A DNA stretch of 64,000 nucleotides from JAAYTY01 sp964569245 (GCA_964569245.1 CAZMTK010000001.1:385264-449263), one strand, 5' to 3'; positions 43,881-53,563 are shown, counted from the first letter of the stretch. The notes: generated by a model from the letters alone, not told the origin. A program made the numbers and translations.

Positions 43881-44990
43881 TCAGCCCCCGGCGGGAGCAT
43901 GCGAGGTCGCGACGCAAGCTCCTACGACATCGGGGGTGACGAGCGGATCGAGTGCATCCACCCTGCCCGTCACGATGTGAGCCGCCTCGCGGCACCCCGC
44001 ATCGCACCGTGATCCGTGAGCACAGCCCCTGCACTCGGCGGGCACGTGTCTCCTGAACGCGAATGTCCGCCAGTATGGATGACCGCTGAGAGCGCGCCAG
44101 TTCGAGAAGTGCTCCAGCCTGACCTCGGAGTGGTTGCAGACGCGGACGAATCCCGAAGGGTCTATCGCGAAGAAATGAACCGCCGCCGAGCACCTGGTGC
44201 CCATCTTCACCTCCGGGCAGCCGGCGGGATCTACAATGCAGAAGGGCGTTTCCGTGCCCAGCGATCCGGGCCTTCCAGCCCTCTTCAGTATGCCGCTGGC
44301 CGTACGCATCATCTCGACGACCTCAGCCGGTGAAAGGGCCAGCTCCGAGGCGTGCTCAAGCCCCCTTCCCCCTGGAAGAAAGCGGTTGAGCAGCACCTGG
44401 TCGGCTCCCGCGAGAAGCGCAGCTGCAAGGATCCTGTCCAGCTCGTGGAGATTGAGTCTCGTGACGGTGATGTTGGCTGTTGTGACCACGCCCCTCTTCT
44501 TCGCGGCTCTGAATCTGTCGAGCACCATGTCCGGACCCTCGAATCCGGTATGTCGCACGTAGGTCGCCAGCCCGGGCAGACTCAGGCTCAGCCGGATCGA
44601 GTGCTTCGCACAGAAATCCAGAACCCGACCGTCGACGAGCCGCCCGTTGGAGAGAAGGAAGAGGTCCGGTGGTGCGCGGCGGACCCTCAGCTCGCCGCCG
44701 ACGGTCTCGATGTGCTCAGCGGTGCAGCCCGCAGCGTGAGCCATTATCTCCTCGAGATCGCTCCTGAGCAGGGCTTCGCCTCCCGTGAAGGCGAGCGCCG
44801 TGACGCCCGCATCGCAGAGGTCAGAGATCGTTCTCCTCCACTCTTCGGTTGTCATCTCCGGGCGCCTGTCGAAGGAGCCTCCCGCCCTCTCCCAGGGGCA
44901 GGAGCAGTAGATGCACCTGTGGCTGCACCTGTAGGTGATCTCCAGGACGGCCGTCCTGGGCAGGAAGGATCTGGCCCTGATCCCCTTCAC
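43881..44990 (-). CDS. Radical SAM/SPASM domain protein
   Basis: 369 residues. Radical SAM cluster CSHRCIYC at residues ~22-29, then FTGGEALLRSDLEE. The SPASM domain fits the CX12GX4C...CX2CX5CX3C pattern exactly (CSAAVHFFAIDPSGFVRVC, CRGCAHGSRCDAGC). Such enzymes mature peptides or proteins by forming carbon or thioether crosslinks. GTG start at 44990 overlaps the stop of the upstream zinc-ribbon gene (GTGA). The two upstream paralogous proteins could be substrates or partners; no short precursor peptide gene is visible. Confidence 0.88.
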   Translation of the reverse strand: MKGIRARSFLPRTAVLEITYRCSHRCIYCSCPWERAGGSFDRRPEMTTEEWRRTISDLCDAGVTALAFTGGEALLRSDLEEIMAHAAGCTAEHIETVGGELRVRRAPPDLFLLSNGRLVDGRVLDFCAKHSIRLSLSLPGLATYVRHTGFEGPDMVLDRFRAAKKRGVVTTANITVTRLNLHELDRILAAALLAGADQVLLNRFLPGGRGLEHASELALSPAEVVEMMRTASGILKRAGRPGSLGTETPFCIVDPAGCPEVKMGTRCSAAVHFFAIDPSGFVRVCNHSEVRLEHFSNWRALSGHPYWRTFAFRRHVPAECRGCAHGSRCDAGCREAAHIVTGRVDALDPLVTPDVVGACVATSHAPAGG

Positions 44991-45601
44991 CGCTGCTCGC
45001 GAGTGAATCCGAGGATCTCCCTGAGGCGTTCCAGGTGAGGCTTCAGGGGCTCACGGCCGTCGTTCCAGGTGGAATAGGACAGACCGTCTCCGAAGAGACC
45101 CACCAGATAGCTCAGGTCCTGGGCGGTGACAACCGAGCTCACCCTTCGGCCGTCCGAGTAGGTTATCTCGAGAACCAGCCGGAGATCAGTCGTGTCAGGG
45201 CTGCAGTAGCTGCAGAAGCCGGTTTCGTCGAGCCTCATCTCGAGGTCCGAGACCTGCTGCAGCATGGCAAACTGGGATCGGGCGGCAGGGATCTCACTCG
45301 AGACGGTCCGGGCCTCGCTGGACGAGTACAGCGTCTTCTCTCCGCAGACCGGGCACACGTACTCCGCCACTTCAGGCAGAGCCACTGCGGCATAGCACAT
45401 CGCACCCATCGTGGACGCCGGCTCCGGTTCCTTGGCGACGCGGTCGAGCAGCCTCTCCACCTCGTGCCACGACATCTCCTTGAGCCTGTCGACGACAGGC
45501 CTCTTCCAGAGCCCGGCGGCTGCCCTCCCAGTCCGGCCCAGAGTGATTCCCGACACCAGCGCCGCTGCTAGCAGTGCAATCCCGACCACCAGAGGATTCA
45601 C
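44987..45601 (-). CDS. Membrane-anchored zinc-ribbon-like protein, copy 1
   Basis: 204 residues. GTG start with GGAGAG upstream. One N-terminal membrane segment (PLVVGIALLAAALVSGITLG), then a helix (WHEVERLLDRV), and two CxxC pairs (EYVCPVCGEKTLY and FCSYC) that look like a zinc ribbon. The C-terminal part (FGDGLSYSTWNDGREPLKPH, then LERLREILGF) is shared with its neighbour at 45662-46273. No known family recognised. It is coupled to the radical SAM gene by stop-start overlap. Confidence 0.75.
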   Translation of the reverse strand: MNPLVVGIALLAAALVSGITLGRTGRAAAGLWKRPVVDRLKEMSWHEVERLLDRVAKEPEPASTMGAMCYAAVALPEVAEYVCPVCGEKTLYSSSEARTVSSEIPAARSQFAMLQQVSDLEMRLDETGFCSYCSPDTTDLRLVLEITYSDGRRVSSVVTAQDLSYLVGLFGDGLSYSTWNDGREPLKPHLERLREILGFTREQR

Positions 45602-45661
45602 GGCAACTCTCCGATCTCCCGGATAGCCGTTCCGGGGCGATCAATGACTTCCGGCGAACCG

Positions 45662-46273
45662 CTAATCGACCAGCCCCAGTATCTCCCTGAGTCTCCCGGC
45701 CGACGGTCTCAAAGGCTCTGAGCCGTCGTTGGAGGTTCTGTACGAAACATCTCCGGAGAACAGCCCCACGAGCATCCTCAGGTCGTCCGCCGTCACCCGG
45801 GAGGAATGCTCCGATCCATCGTCCCATGTCACACGCAGTACGAAGCCGGGTTCCTCGATCGAATCCGCACGGCACGCTGAGCAGAGGGAGGTTTCGTCAA
45901 GGGCCATCTCCAGTCTCGTGAGGGAGGCAAGGGTATCGAAAAGCATCCGCATCTCAGGCAGCGACAGCACCAGGCCGGATTCCCCGTAACCGGCATAGAC
46001 CGTCTTCGTTCCGCACAGCGGGCACACGTATTCCACTACCGAGGGGATGGCTACAGGCTCGTAGCACATCGCCCCGAAGACGCTCTCGGGCTCCGGGGCG
46101 CTCTCAATCCTGTCGAGCAGCCTTTCGACATCCTCCCTGCCCATGCTCCCGATCTTCGATGCGGAAAACCCGCCGCGACGGGCGTATGACTCGCCAGACC
46201 TGGAGATCATCCTGTGCAGCCCGTAGCCGGACAGCAGCAGGAGCGCCACCAAAGCCGCCACTATCGGATTCAC
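45662..46273 (-). CDS. Membrane-anchored zinc-ribbon-like protein, copy 2
   Basis: 203 residues, GTG start with AGGAG 8 nt upstream. Paralogue of the downstream gene with the same order: membrane segment (PIVAALVALLLLSGYGL), REDVERLLDRIES, FGAMCYEPVAIPSVVEYVCP, second CxxC (CSAC) and SYRTSNDGSEPLRPS before a final LREILGL. The two copies differ most in the linker. First gene of a five-gene run ending in the PAS gene. Function unknown. Confidence 0.75.
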   Translation of the reverse strand: MNPIVAALVALLLLSGYGLHRMISRSGESYARRGGFSASKIGSMGREDVERLLDRIESAPEPESVFGAMCYEPVAIPSVVEYVCPLCGTKTVYAGYGESGLVLSLPEMRMLFDTLASLTRLEMALDETSLCSACRADSIEEPGFVLRVTWDDGSEHSSRVTADDLRMLVGLFSGDVSYRTSNDGSEPLRPSAGRLREILGLVD

Positions 46274-46645
46274 CAGTCCATCTCCTCTCCATCCGGCTGA
46301 TCCCCGGCGCCGTCAGTGCAGCCTGTTGATGGAACTCCCGTCAGCGAGCCAAGACGCCATGGTTCCGGCTTCATGGGCTCGAAGAAACCCCGGGCGATGG
46401 CCTGACATGCCGTCGGACGACGGACCTTTGATCGCTCCGCGCCTCCTAGCTGTGCGAGAGAGTCCAGCGGCCGCAACGGTTGCCGCAGGATCGGCTGGCA
46501 TCAGAGGCACGACCATAGACGCCCCCCCTCCGGAATACTATACAGGCAATCGTACATTGTATTCCAGCCCGGCACCGCCGGCTCTCGACCGGCTAAGGGA
46601 TGTCCGGCTGATCCGCCGCAGCATCTCCACTGGGAAGGGAGGCCC
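46274..46645. other. Divergent intergenic region with a small inverted repeat
   Basis: 372 nt between divergent genes; no coding sequence supported. GGAATAC (46532-46538) and GTATTCC (46559-46565) are inverted repeats 20 nt apart in an AT-richer patch and could be an operator for the aldo/keto reductase gene. Confidence 0.35.
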
Positions 46646-47803
46646 ATGCTGTACAGGAAGCTCGGCAGGAACGGTCCGAGAGTCTCCGCTCTCGGCTTCG
46701 GGTGCATGAGGTTCCTCACAAGGAAGGGCCGTCCCACATGGGGCGCGAACTTCGACACGGAAGCAGCCCTTCGGCTTCTCCACGAAGCGCGCGAACTGGG
46801 GGTCAACTACTTCGACACGGCCTACAACTACATGGGGAACCGGAGCGAGAACCTGCTGGGCAGGTTCCTGCGAGAGGTTCCCGAGGGCTCTGTCCTCGTC
46901 GCGACGAAGTACCCGGTGTGGAAGGCTGGAAGCAGAAGCGACTTCATGCGCCTGTTCAACGTCCAGATGAAGAGGCTCGGTGCCGACAGGGTCGACGCAT
47001 ATCTCCTGCACTCCCTGAACGCGAAGCTCTTCGAAAAGGTGCGGGCGATGGGGATCCTGGACTTCCTGGAACGCCTCAGGAAGGAGGGCAGGATAGGACT
47101 CGCAGGGTTCTCCTTCCACGATGCCCAGGAGGCCTTCTGCCCCATTGCCGACTCGTACGACTGGGACTTCTGCCAGATCCAGTACAACATCGTCGACGTC
47201 ACGGCTCAGGCTGCCGGAAGGAGCCTTGAGCAGGCAGCCATCAGGGGGCTCGGAGTGATAGTAATGGAGCCTCTCAGGGGCGGCGACCTCGTCGAGAACC
47301 ATGCCCCCGAGGTGGCCGGCGCATGGGACAGGGCCGACGGAAGGCGCTCCACAGCCGACTTGTGCCTTTCGTGGATATGGAACAGCCCCGAGGTCTCGAT
47401 CGTCCTCAGCGGCATGAACTCGACCAGCCAGCTCAGGGAGAACGCCCGCATAGCATCCCGGGCCCGGCCGGGTTCGATGGCGCGGGACGAGCTGGAGGTC
47501 GTCGAAGGCGTCCAGAAGGTCTATGAGAGACTCTCGACCACCGGGTGCACCAGGTGCGGCTACTGCATGCCGTGTCCCTTCGGAGTGGCCATACCGGGCT
47601 GCCTCCATGCACTCGACGAAGCTTGCATGTTCCCCGGCTCGCAGGTTCCGGGATTGACATACCGCCAGTGGCTGAAGCCAGAGCAGAGGGCGGACCGCTG
47701 CACGGGATGCGGCAGGTGCGAGGAGCGATGCCCGCAGGGCGTAATGATCCGCGACAAGCTCAGGGAGACGGTCGTGCGCTTCGGAGGCCCCTCGGACCGA
47801 TGA
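46646..47803 (+). CDS. Aldo/keto reductase with C-terminal Fe-S ferredoxin domain
   Basis: 385 residues. TIM-barrel AKR (residues 1-300) with Asp and Tyr in FDTAYNYMGN, Lys in VATKYPVW and His in YLLHSLN. A ferredoxin-like C-terminus follows: CTRCGYCMPCPFGVAIP and CTGCGRCEERCPQGVMI, the latter a 4Fe-4S motif and the former a variant one. This AKR/Fe-S family is common in anaerobes; substrates are unknown. ATG with GGGAGG upstream. It ends in a strong hairpin shared with the convergent lipoprotein gene. Confidence 0.9.
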   Translation: MLYRKLGRNGPRVSALGFGCMRFLTRKGRPTWGANFDTEAALRLLHEARELGVNYFDTAYNYMGNRSENLLGRFLREVPEGSVLVATKYPVWKAGSRSDFMRLFNVQMKRLGADRVDAYLLHSLNAKLFEKVRAMGILDFLERLRKEGRIGLAGFSFHDAQEAFCPIADSYDWDFCQIQYNIVDVTAQAAGRSLEQAAIRGLGVIVMEPLRGGDLVENHAPEVAGAWDRADGRRSTADLCLSWIWNSPEVSIVLSGMNSTSQLRENARIASRARPGSMARDELEVVEGVQKVYERLSTTGCTRCGYCMPCPFGVAIPGCLHALDEACMFPGSQVPGLTYRQWLKPEQRADRCTGCGRCEERCPQGVMIRDKLRETVVRFGGPSDR

Positions 47804-47814
47804 CGGAGCCGGAG

Positions 47815-47845
47815 GGAACCGGCGCCCCCGGCAGGCGCCGGTTCC
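47815..47845. terminator. Bidirectional terminator hairpin
   Basis: Perfect 12-bp stem GGAACCGGCGCC/GGCGCCGGTTCC with loop CCCGGCA, between convergent stops at 47803 and 47855. Confidence 0.75.
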
Positions 47846-47854
47846 GAATCCCCG

Positions 47855-48655
47855 TCAGAAGCCGCTGAAGATCCGCAGGCCCTCGATGGGCTGGAACCAG
47901 TAGTCGAATGTGATCCCATAGACGAGGCTGTCGGGTCCAATCGAGTCAACCGCCAGGGTGTCCACGCTCATCTTGACGAAGTTTCCGCTCTCTACGAGAA
48001 GGAAGAGCCTGTCGCCCTCGATCAGGTGTATCATGTCCACATAGCCCGATTCCGGGGCGATTCTCGGGTCGTTGCCCTTGGCCATCACGGTCGCACTGCC
48101 GTCGCCCCAGGGAGGGATCGCGCCGGAATAGAGACCCACTGGGCTCTGCGCCCATCCGCCGTCGTAGCAGTATGCGTCCTGGACGAAGGAGGAGTCCGAA
48201 GCCCTGCCCAGAAGCCCCGCAGTCTCTCCGAAGATTATCGCATCCAGGCTGTCCTGGGGAGCGTGGTTAGACCAGATCGTGAAAGAGCCGCAGTAGTTCG
48301 GGTGCGTATTCACGTACTCCGCGTAGGATTCGGAGGTGTTCGTGCCCTTGAAGGCCAGCACCGTGTAGTAGCCGGACCCGGTGTTCTCCCTGAGAGACAC
48401 ATCGTCGACGAAGAAAGTGTCCTCGATGTTCACAAGCTCGTCCCAGTACCCGGTCAGCTCGGAGAAGTACAGCCTGTAGCCGTCCACGTCGGGAACCGAG
48501 TTCCAGCTCAGGAATACGCTCGTGCCCTCGCACAGAGAATCCACGACTGTGAGCCCCGTCACCTGGGGAAGGGTTCCGGTAGGTGACGAAGGGCTGCCGC
48601 AACCGGCGGCCAGCACAAGAAGAATGATTGCGGAGAGCGTGACACCAATTCGCAT
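47855..48655 (-). CDS. Lipoprotein with fibronectin III-like domain
   Basis: 266 residues. ATG 48655 with GGAGGGG 4 nt upstream opens a lipoprotein leader (MRIGVTLSAIILLVLAAGC). Residues ~30-125 look like an FN3 domain (VTGLTVVDSLCEGTSVFLSW, then YRLYFSELTGYWDELV). The C-terminal ~140 residues are a beta-rich domain of no recognised family (YGITFDYWFQPIEGLRIFS). Probably surface-exposed. Confidence 0.7.
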   Translation of the reverse strand: MRIGVTLSAIILLVLAAGCGSPSSPTGTLPQVTGLTVVDSLCEGTSVFLSWNSVPDVDGYRLYFSELTGYWDELVNIEDTFFVDDVSLRENTGSGYYTVLAFKGTNTSESYAEYVNTHPNYCGSFTIWSNHAPQDSLDAIIFGETAGLLGRASDSSFVQDAYCYDGGWAQSPVGLYSGAIPPWGDGSATVMAKGNDPRIAPESGYVDMIHLIEGDRLFLLVESGNFVKMSVDTLAVDSIGPDSLVYGITFDYWFQPIEGLRIFSGF

Positions 48656-48834
48656 TTTCCCCTCCTGCTTGCGCTTACTTTCGCTGTTCCAGCCCGGCTC
48701 TCGATATGCGGCATGGATGACACCCATATTCGATAACCGCTTCTGCATGAGGGGGTCAACCCGCGGGACGGGCTGGTCAGACTTGAATGCAGGCGCCGGT
48801 TGGGGTATAGTGGAGAATAGACTGGAGGGGTTGC

Positions 48835-50133
48835 TTGGCCGGCGGATTCGTACTAGTGAAGCGTGCTCCCTGGATCTTCACAGGACTCGCTCTGACCGCT
48901 CTCGGGCTTGGCCTGGACAGTCTCGGCCTGGGAGGATCGCCCGGGATCGGCGTCACGCAGATGGAGTGCCTGGCGCTCGGCATCCTTGTCACCATCGTCT
49001 CGGCAATGCCCTTCCCACCCTCGTATACCTTCGTCTGGGCGGCGCGTGCGCTGCTGATACTCGTTACGCTGGCCGTTTCCGTCGAGCTGGCCTCGATGGC
49101 CGTCCTGCGATTCGGCGGCGGATCCGCCAGGACAGTCGTGGGCGGGGAGGCCGCTGCTTTCGTCCCTGACCCCGAATTCGATTTCGCGCCTTTCGTGACA
49201 TGGCGGACGAGGCCCGGCTTCTCAGACGGCATGGCGTCTGTTGACTGCATGGGCATCCGCAACACTTCAGCCCCCGAGACCGACAGCGAAGACGCTTTCC
49301 TGATAGTACTCCTCGGCGGCTCCTCGGTCTGGGGATGGGGGGTGCCTGACAGCGGCACGGTCGCCTCTCACCTGCAGGAAGACCTGGATGCCCTTCTGGC
49401 CGGGCCGGTGCGCGTCGTGAACCTGGCGCAGCCAGGCTGGACCGTTACGCAGCAGGTCATCGGCCTCATGCTGGAGATTCGAGCAGGATCGAGGCCCGAC
49501 CTTGTGATCCTGAGCGTCGGCCTTCACGATGCCGCTGCCGCTGCGGCAGGCTCCCGTGAAGATCCCCGTTGGCTCGACAGGGCTGCAACCGCCTGGAACG
49601 GCCGTGCCGGAGATGCCCGAGCGAGTGCTCGCGCTGTTCTGGAGGCGTCATCGGCGTTCGCGCTCTTCGCCCCGCTGCTGGGTCTCGCCGGAACAGACCA
49701 GCCGTTTGAAGGCGCCGCCTCGGCTATCCTGCCCCTGCCCTCCGGTGAGCCCGACTCCGCTGCCGGGAGAATGGCTGCCGACGTCGTGGGCGCGGTCAAG
49801 GTGGCACGATCGATCGCGGGGTCCTGCGACGCGAGATGCGCGCTCGTCCTTTGCCCCTGCTGGCCTGTCAGCAGCAGGCGCCCATCGCCCGAGGAGCGCG
49901 ACCTCCTTCTCCCGGCCATGGATTCCACCGCTGGAGCGGTCTTCGTGAGAGAAGCCTGGCAGGCTTTGCGGGACGAAGCCGGCAGCAGCTCATGGTTCCT
50001 GGATCTCTCGAGTTCGCTGGACAGCGTTCCAGGGCACCTCTACTACGGCCCCGACTGCCTCACGTCACTCGGAAACGACGTTCTGGCCTCTGCGATGGTT
50101 GACCAGATTGCCTCGAAAGGGCTCCTGTGGTGA
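48835..50133 (+). CDS. Membrane-anchored SGNH-like hydrolase, copy 1
   Basis: 432 residues. TTG 48835 with GGAGGGG upstream. Three N-terminal membrane segments (around PWIFTGLALTALGLGLDSLG, LALGILVTIVSA and ARALLILVTLAVSV) precede an SGNH-like domain: VLLGGSSVWGWGVPDSG (Ser nucleophile in GGSS), VNLAQPGWTVTQQV and VILSVGLHDAA. Resembles membrane acetyl/acyl-transferase-linked SGNH proteins of polysaccharide pathways. The next gene is a diverged copy sharing LGGSPGxGxxQM. Confidence 0.7.
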   Translation: MAGGFVLVKRAPWIFTGLALTALGLGLDSLGLGGSPGIGVTQMECLALGILVTIVSAMPFPPSYTFVWAARALLILVTLAVSVELASMAVLRFGGGSARTVVGGEAAAFVPDPEFDFAPFVTWRTRPGFSDGMASVDCMGIRNTSAPETDSEDAFLIVLLGGSSVWGWGVPDSGTVASHLQEDLDALLAGPVRVVNLAQPGWTVTQQVIGLMLEIRAGSRPDLVILSVGLHDAAAAAAGSREDPRWLDRAATAWNGRAGDARASARAVLEASSAFALFAPLLGLAGTDQPFEGAASAILPLPSGEPDSAAGRMAADVVGAVKVARSIAGSCDARCALVLCPCWPVSSRRPSPEERDLLLPAMDSTAGAVFVREAWQALRDEAGSSSWFLDLSSSLDSVPGHLYYGPDCLTSLGNDVLASAMVDQIASKGLLW

Positions 50134-51398
50134 CATCGAGAAGGACAGGCAGGGAGGCAAAGCCGCGCCGCGGCCGCAGGCGGGCAATGCCCGGATGGCT
50201 GGCAGTCGTCGCAGCCTTTCTGGCGGGCCTGGTCGGCGCCGCTCTCCTGGCCGCGTCCATCGCTGCGGACAGCACCAGCCTGGGAGGATCGCCAGGATTC
50301 GGCAGGGGGCAGATGCTCTCGGCCGCCCTCGGAGCCCTGCTCCTGATCCTCGCGCTCGCGCGAAGAAAGGCCTGGGTGATCTTCGGCGCCTTCTCCGTCA
50401 TCCTTCTGGGTTTCCTCGTGATCGCTGCCGGCCTGGACGTGCTTGCAGCGGCATTCCTGTTCGCAGGCCCCGACCTGGGCTCGAGAGACGCGGGAGGGCC
50501 CATGGACCTCGCTGCAGGCGAGCCCTGTTCGTTCAACCCCTTCACTTCATGGGAGTGCAGTCCGCACGACACTGCAGGAACGGCGGTGCGCGGCGCCCCT
50601 CTGGTCGTGATACTCGGAGGCTCGGAGGCTGCGATCACCACGATGGGGCGGGAATTCGGAATCGCAGCCCTTCTGGATTCCCAGCTCGTCCGCAGAGGCT
50701 ATGCGGTGCTCGATCTGTCCGAGCCCTACTACAACAGCATGCAGTCCCTGGTGGAGCTCGCGATCCACATCGCCGACGGGGCGAGACCATTCTTCGTGCT
50801 CATGCTGTGCGGCCCCGGGGATGTCATGAGCGCCTGGGAGAACGGCCAGCCCCACGTGCCCGTCGGCACGCGGGTGCTCGTTCACAACGCGGATGTTTCC
50901 GCACCTTCTGCTCTCGGAGAAGCCGACCGGCCCGGGACAGGCGACATGCTGCGAACACTGGCATCCCAGCTCTCGGTCTGGAAGCTGGCGAACGATCTTC
51001 TGCCTTCCCTCAGCGGAATGGCTGCGGAGACCTACCGGCCGTTCACGCCTCAGGACGTCCCTCCCACCGACCCTGCTGTCATGGCCACGAGAGCCCGGCG
51101 GAACATGGATGCCGTGTGCGGGATGATCGGCGCACTCTCGCGATCCTACGGCTTCGACTACCGTGTAGTCTGGCTGGAGGCTGAAGCCCGCTCGGTAGAG
51201 GACACCGTGCCGCTCTACGCCGTGCAGACGATCGTCGACAGCATGGTCGTCCGGGATGCGAGGGACATGGCTGGCTTCTTCTCGCTCGGATATCGGAGGA
51301 CGGGGCTCCCCGGCGGCGGCGAGTCGGGCTTTTCCGGGCTGGCGCCGATCGAGGCGGATTCGCTGACTTCAGAAATCCTGGCCCGTCTGCCTCTCTGA
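50130..51398 (+). CDS. Membrane-anchored SGNH-like protein, copy 2 (diverged)
   Basis: 422 residues. GTG 50130 overlaps the previous stop (GTGA). After a basic start come about three membrane segments (PGWLAVVAAFLAGLVGAALL, MLSAALGALLLILAL, VIFGAFSVILLGFLVIAA). The extracytoplasmic domain has LVVILGGSEAAITT at the nucleophile position (Ser in GGSE), but the usual Asn/Asp blocks are altered (FFVLMLCGPGD). It may be inactive or act on another substrate. Shares TSLGGSPGFGRGQM with copy 1. Confidence 0.65.
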   Translation: MTSRRTGREAKPRRGRRRAMPGWLAVVAAFLAGLVGAALLAASIAADSTSLGGSPGFGRGQMLSAALGALLLILALARRKAWVIFGAFSVILLGFLVIAAGLDVLAAAFLFAGPDLGSRDAGGPMDLAAGEPCSFNPFTSWECSPHDTAGTAVRGAPLVVILGGSEAAITTMGREFGIAALLDSQLVRRGYAVLDLSEPYYNSMQSLVELAIHIADGARPFFVLMLCGPGDVMSAWENGQPHVPVGTRVLVHNADVSAPSALGEADRPGTGDMLRTLASQLSVWKLANDLLPSLSGMAAETYRPFTPQDVPPTDPAVMATRARRNMDAVCGMIGALSRSYGFDYRVVWLEAEARSVEDTVPLYAVQTIVDSMVVRDARDMAGFFSLGYRRTGLPGGGESGFSGLAPIEADSLTSEILARLPL

Positions 51399-51491
51399 TC
51401 CTCCGGCCGGTCTGATGGCTCTCGAATGAGTGCGCCGCCCTGGAGGGCGGCGCGCGACCGAAGCGACGGAGAAGTGCCGGCTCCTCCTCCC

Positions 51492-53324
51492 CTAGCGTTC
51501 CACCACCGCGAATCTCTCCGAGTCCTCGAAGCCGTCCGCCGTCATCCTGCAGAAGTAGATTCCGGGGGAGAGACGACGGGTCTGGACGAAGTGGAACCCC
51601 GGTTCGAAGTCCCCCTCCCAGGTTCCCGCCAGCCTTCCCGAGACGTCGAAGACCGACAGCTCGACATGGCCCGCCTCGGGCACTGCGAATCCCAGAACCG
51701 GTACGGCAGCGCAAGGGTTCGGACTTACAGGCAGCAGCTCCCAGGAGCACGGGGCACCGGGGGCGCCGGGAGAGCCCAGCGGATCGTAGGTGATCGTGAT
51801 ATCGTTGAGACCCGGGGTATGAAGGGGGTTGGAGCTGAGCAGAATCGCCCTGTACTGCACGTACCTGTCGCCTGTTTCGAGTATCTCTCCCAGCGATGTA
51901 GGGCCTGACAGGGTGTCAGACCAGACCCCCATGTCTCCGGGATCGCCGGATGCCCTGACCTGCATCTTCACGGAGCATCCCGACGGGAGAACCGAGGTCC
52001 AGAGGATGACCCCCCACCCCGGATCCTGGGGCAGCTGGAGGATGCTGGATTCCATGCTCCCGCTTTCCGGATAGGCGCTCAGGCTCCACCAGGCGATATC
52101 GCCAGCGTCGTTGGCGCAGCCCAGGATGTCCAGACTGGCGTCACCATCGATGTGCGCGGAGCAGACCGATATGGCGCCGTCCATGTCCGCGTCGAGCGAG
52201 TGCTCCACCCAAGGCACGACCGGGCTGCCGGTGTTCTGCCACCAGGTGATGTCGTCGTCCGTGTTCGCCGCGCCAAGCACGTCCAGATCGCCGTCGCCGT
52301 CAACATCTCCGAAGGAGACAGCCCTGGCGCCGCCGTACGACTCGTCCACAGCCCACTCGGTCCAGGAAAGGCCGGTTCCCGCCGTGTTCTCCCACCAGAC
52401 GATATCGCCTGCATTTTCTGCAGCGCCAAGGATGTCGATGTCGCCGTCGCCGTCCATGTCTGCCGGGGCGACGCAGCGGGCTCCGTCGAAGCCGCCGTCG
52501 ACGAGGCGCTCGGTCCAGGAGGAGCCGGAGCCGTTCATGTTCTGGAACCAGCTCACGTCGTCGTCCATCCGGGCGGCGCCGAGAATGTCCTGGTCGCCGT
52601 CGCCGTCTATGTCGGCCGATGAGACCCAGCAGGCCCTCCCGAAAGAGGAGTTGACGGTCACCTTCTGCCAGGAGAGACCCGTTCCAGCGAGATTCCTCCA
52701 CAGAGCGATGTCGCTGGCGTTCCATGCAGCGCCGAGAACGTCGAGATCTCCGTCCCCGTCGATGTCGGCCAGGGCGGCGGATCGGGCTCCATCGAAGCTG
52801 GGGTCTATCGTGTGCTTCACCCAGCTTCCCCCCAGCCCGTCGGCGTTGGTCCACCATGCCATGTCGTCGGCGTTCAGGGCGGCCGCTGCTATATCCACGT
52901 CGCCGTCGCCGTCTATGTCGCCCGCAGCGACTCCGGAGACTCCGTCGAAGGAGCCGTCGACCATCTGCTCCGTCCAGGAGGTCCCTGCTCCGTCGGCATT
53001 CCGCCAGACTACGATGTCGTCGCTCCCGGAGCTGCATCCTATGATGTCGTTGTCTCCGTCGCCGTCTATATCGGCGGCAATCGTCATCGTGGCGCCCGTG
53101 AAGGAATCCTCCACGAGGTAGTCGTACCCTGGGAGCAGCTCTACATATCCGTATGTACCATACCAGCTTATGCCGGTGTCGATAGAGAAGTCGCTTCCCC
53201 AGTCCGATACCGGGCCGGGCACCCCGGGCCCGCCCGACCAGTCGGACTGAGAAATCGTGTCAGCGAGCACTGCAGGGCCGGCGGCGAGCAATGCCGCAAT
53301 CAGCGAGATTCCGCTTGTTCTCAT
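51492..53324 (-). CDS. FG-GAP/VCBS repeat T9SS-secreted protein, copy 1
   Basis: 610 residues. Signal peptide to about residue 21, then SQSDWSGGPGVPGPVSDWGS, a motif shared with two other genes here. Eight or so FG-GAP repeats follow (DIDGDGDQDILGAARMDDDV), each with a calcium-binding DxDGDGD loop, forming a propeller. The C-terminus is the sorting tail (VFDVSGRLAGTWEGD, then GIYFCRMTADGFEDSERFAV). ATG with GGGAGG upstream. Probably a surface propeller binding a ligand or partner. Confidence 0.88.
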   Translation of the reverse strand: MRTSGISLIAALLAAGPAVLADTISQSDWSGGPGVPGPVSDWGSDFSIDTGISWYGTYGYVELLPGYDYLVEDSFTGATMTIAADIDGDGDNDIIGCSSGSDDIVVWRNADGAGTSWTEQMVDGSFDGVSGVAAGDIDGDGDVDIAAAALNADDMAWWTNADGLGGSWVKHTIDPSFDGARSAALADIDGDGDLDVLGAAWNASDIALWRNLAGTGLSWQKVTVNSSFGRACWVSSADIDGDGDQDILGAARMDDDVSWFQNMNGSGSSWTERLVDGGFDGARCVAPADMDGDGDIDILGAAENAGDIVWWENTAGTGLSWTEWAVDESYGGARAVSFGDVDGDGDLDVLGAANTDDDITWWQNTGSPVVPWVEHSLDADMDGAISVCSAHIDGDASLDILGCANDAGDIAWWSLSAYPESGSMESSILQLPQDPGWGVILWTSVLPSGCSVKMQVRASGDPGDMGVWSDTLSGPTSLGEILETGDRYVQYRAILLSSNPLHTPGLNDITITYDPLGSPGAPGAPCSWELLPVSPNPCAAVPVLGFAVPEAGHVELSVFDVSGRLAGTWEGDFEPGFHFVQTRRLSPGIYFCRMTADGFEDSERFAVVER

Positions 53325-53563
53325 GGCTACCTCCCGGTATGTGCGGTACTAGTCAATGGAACAGCGTCGAAGTCAAGGCAGTGAGGTTCGATGGGCGAGG
53401 GCATGGCAGGTCCGATCTCGCCGGTTCATGGAATACAAGCCGGACGGAGTCAGAAGAACAGCATGTCTCGGGCCTGACGCAACCTTCACCGCGGCCGGGC
53501 GCGAGGGGGAAGCACCCGCCGAATCCCGGGTTCGATGCAGAGGCCTCTCCCGCGACCTTCTCC

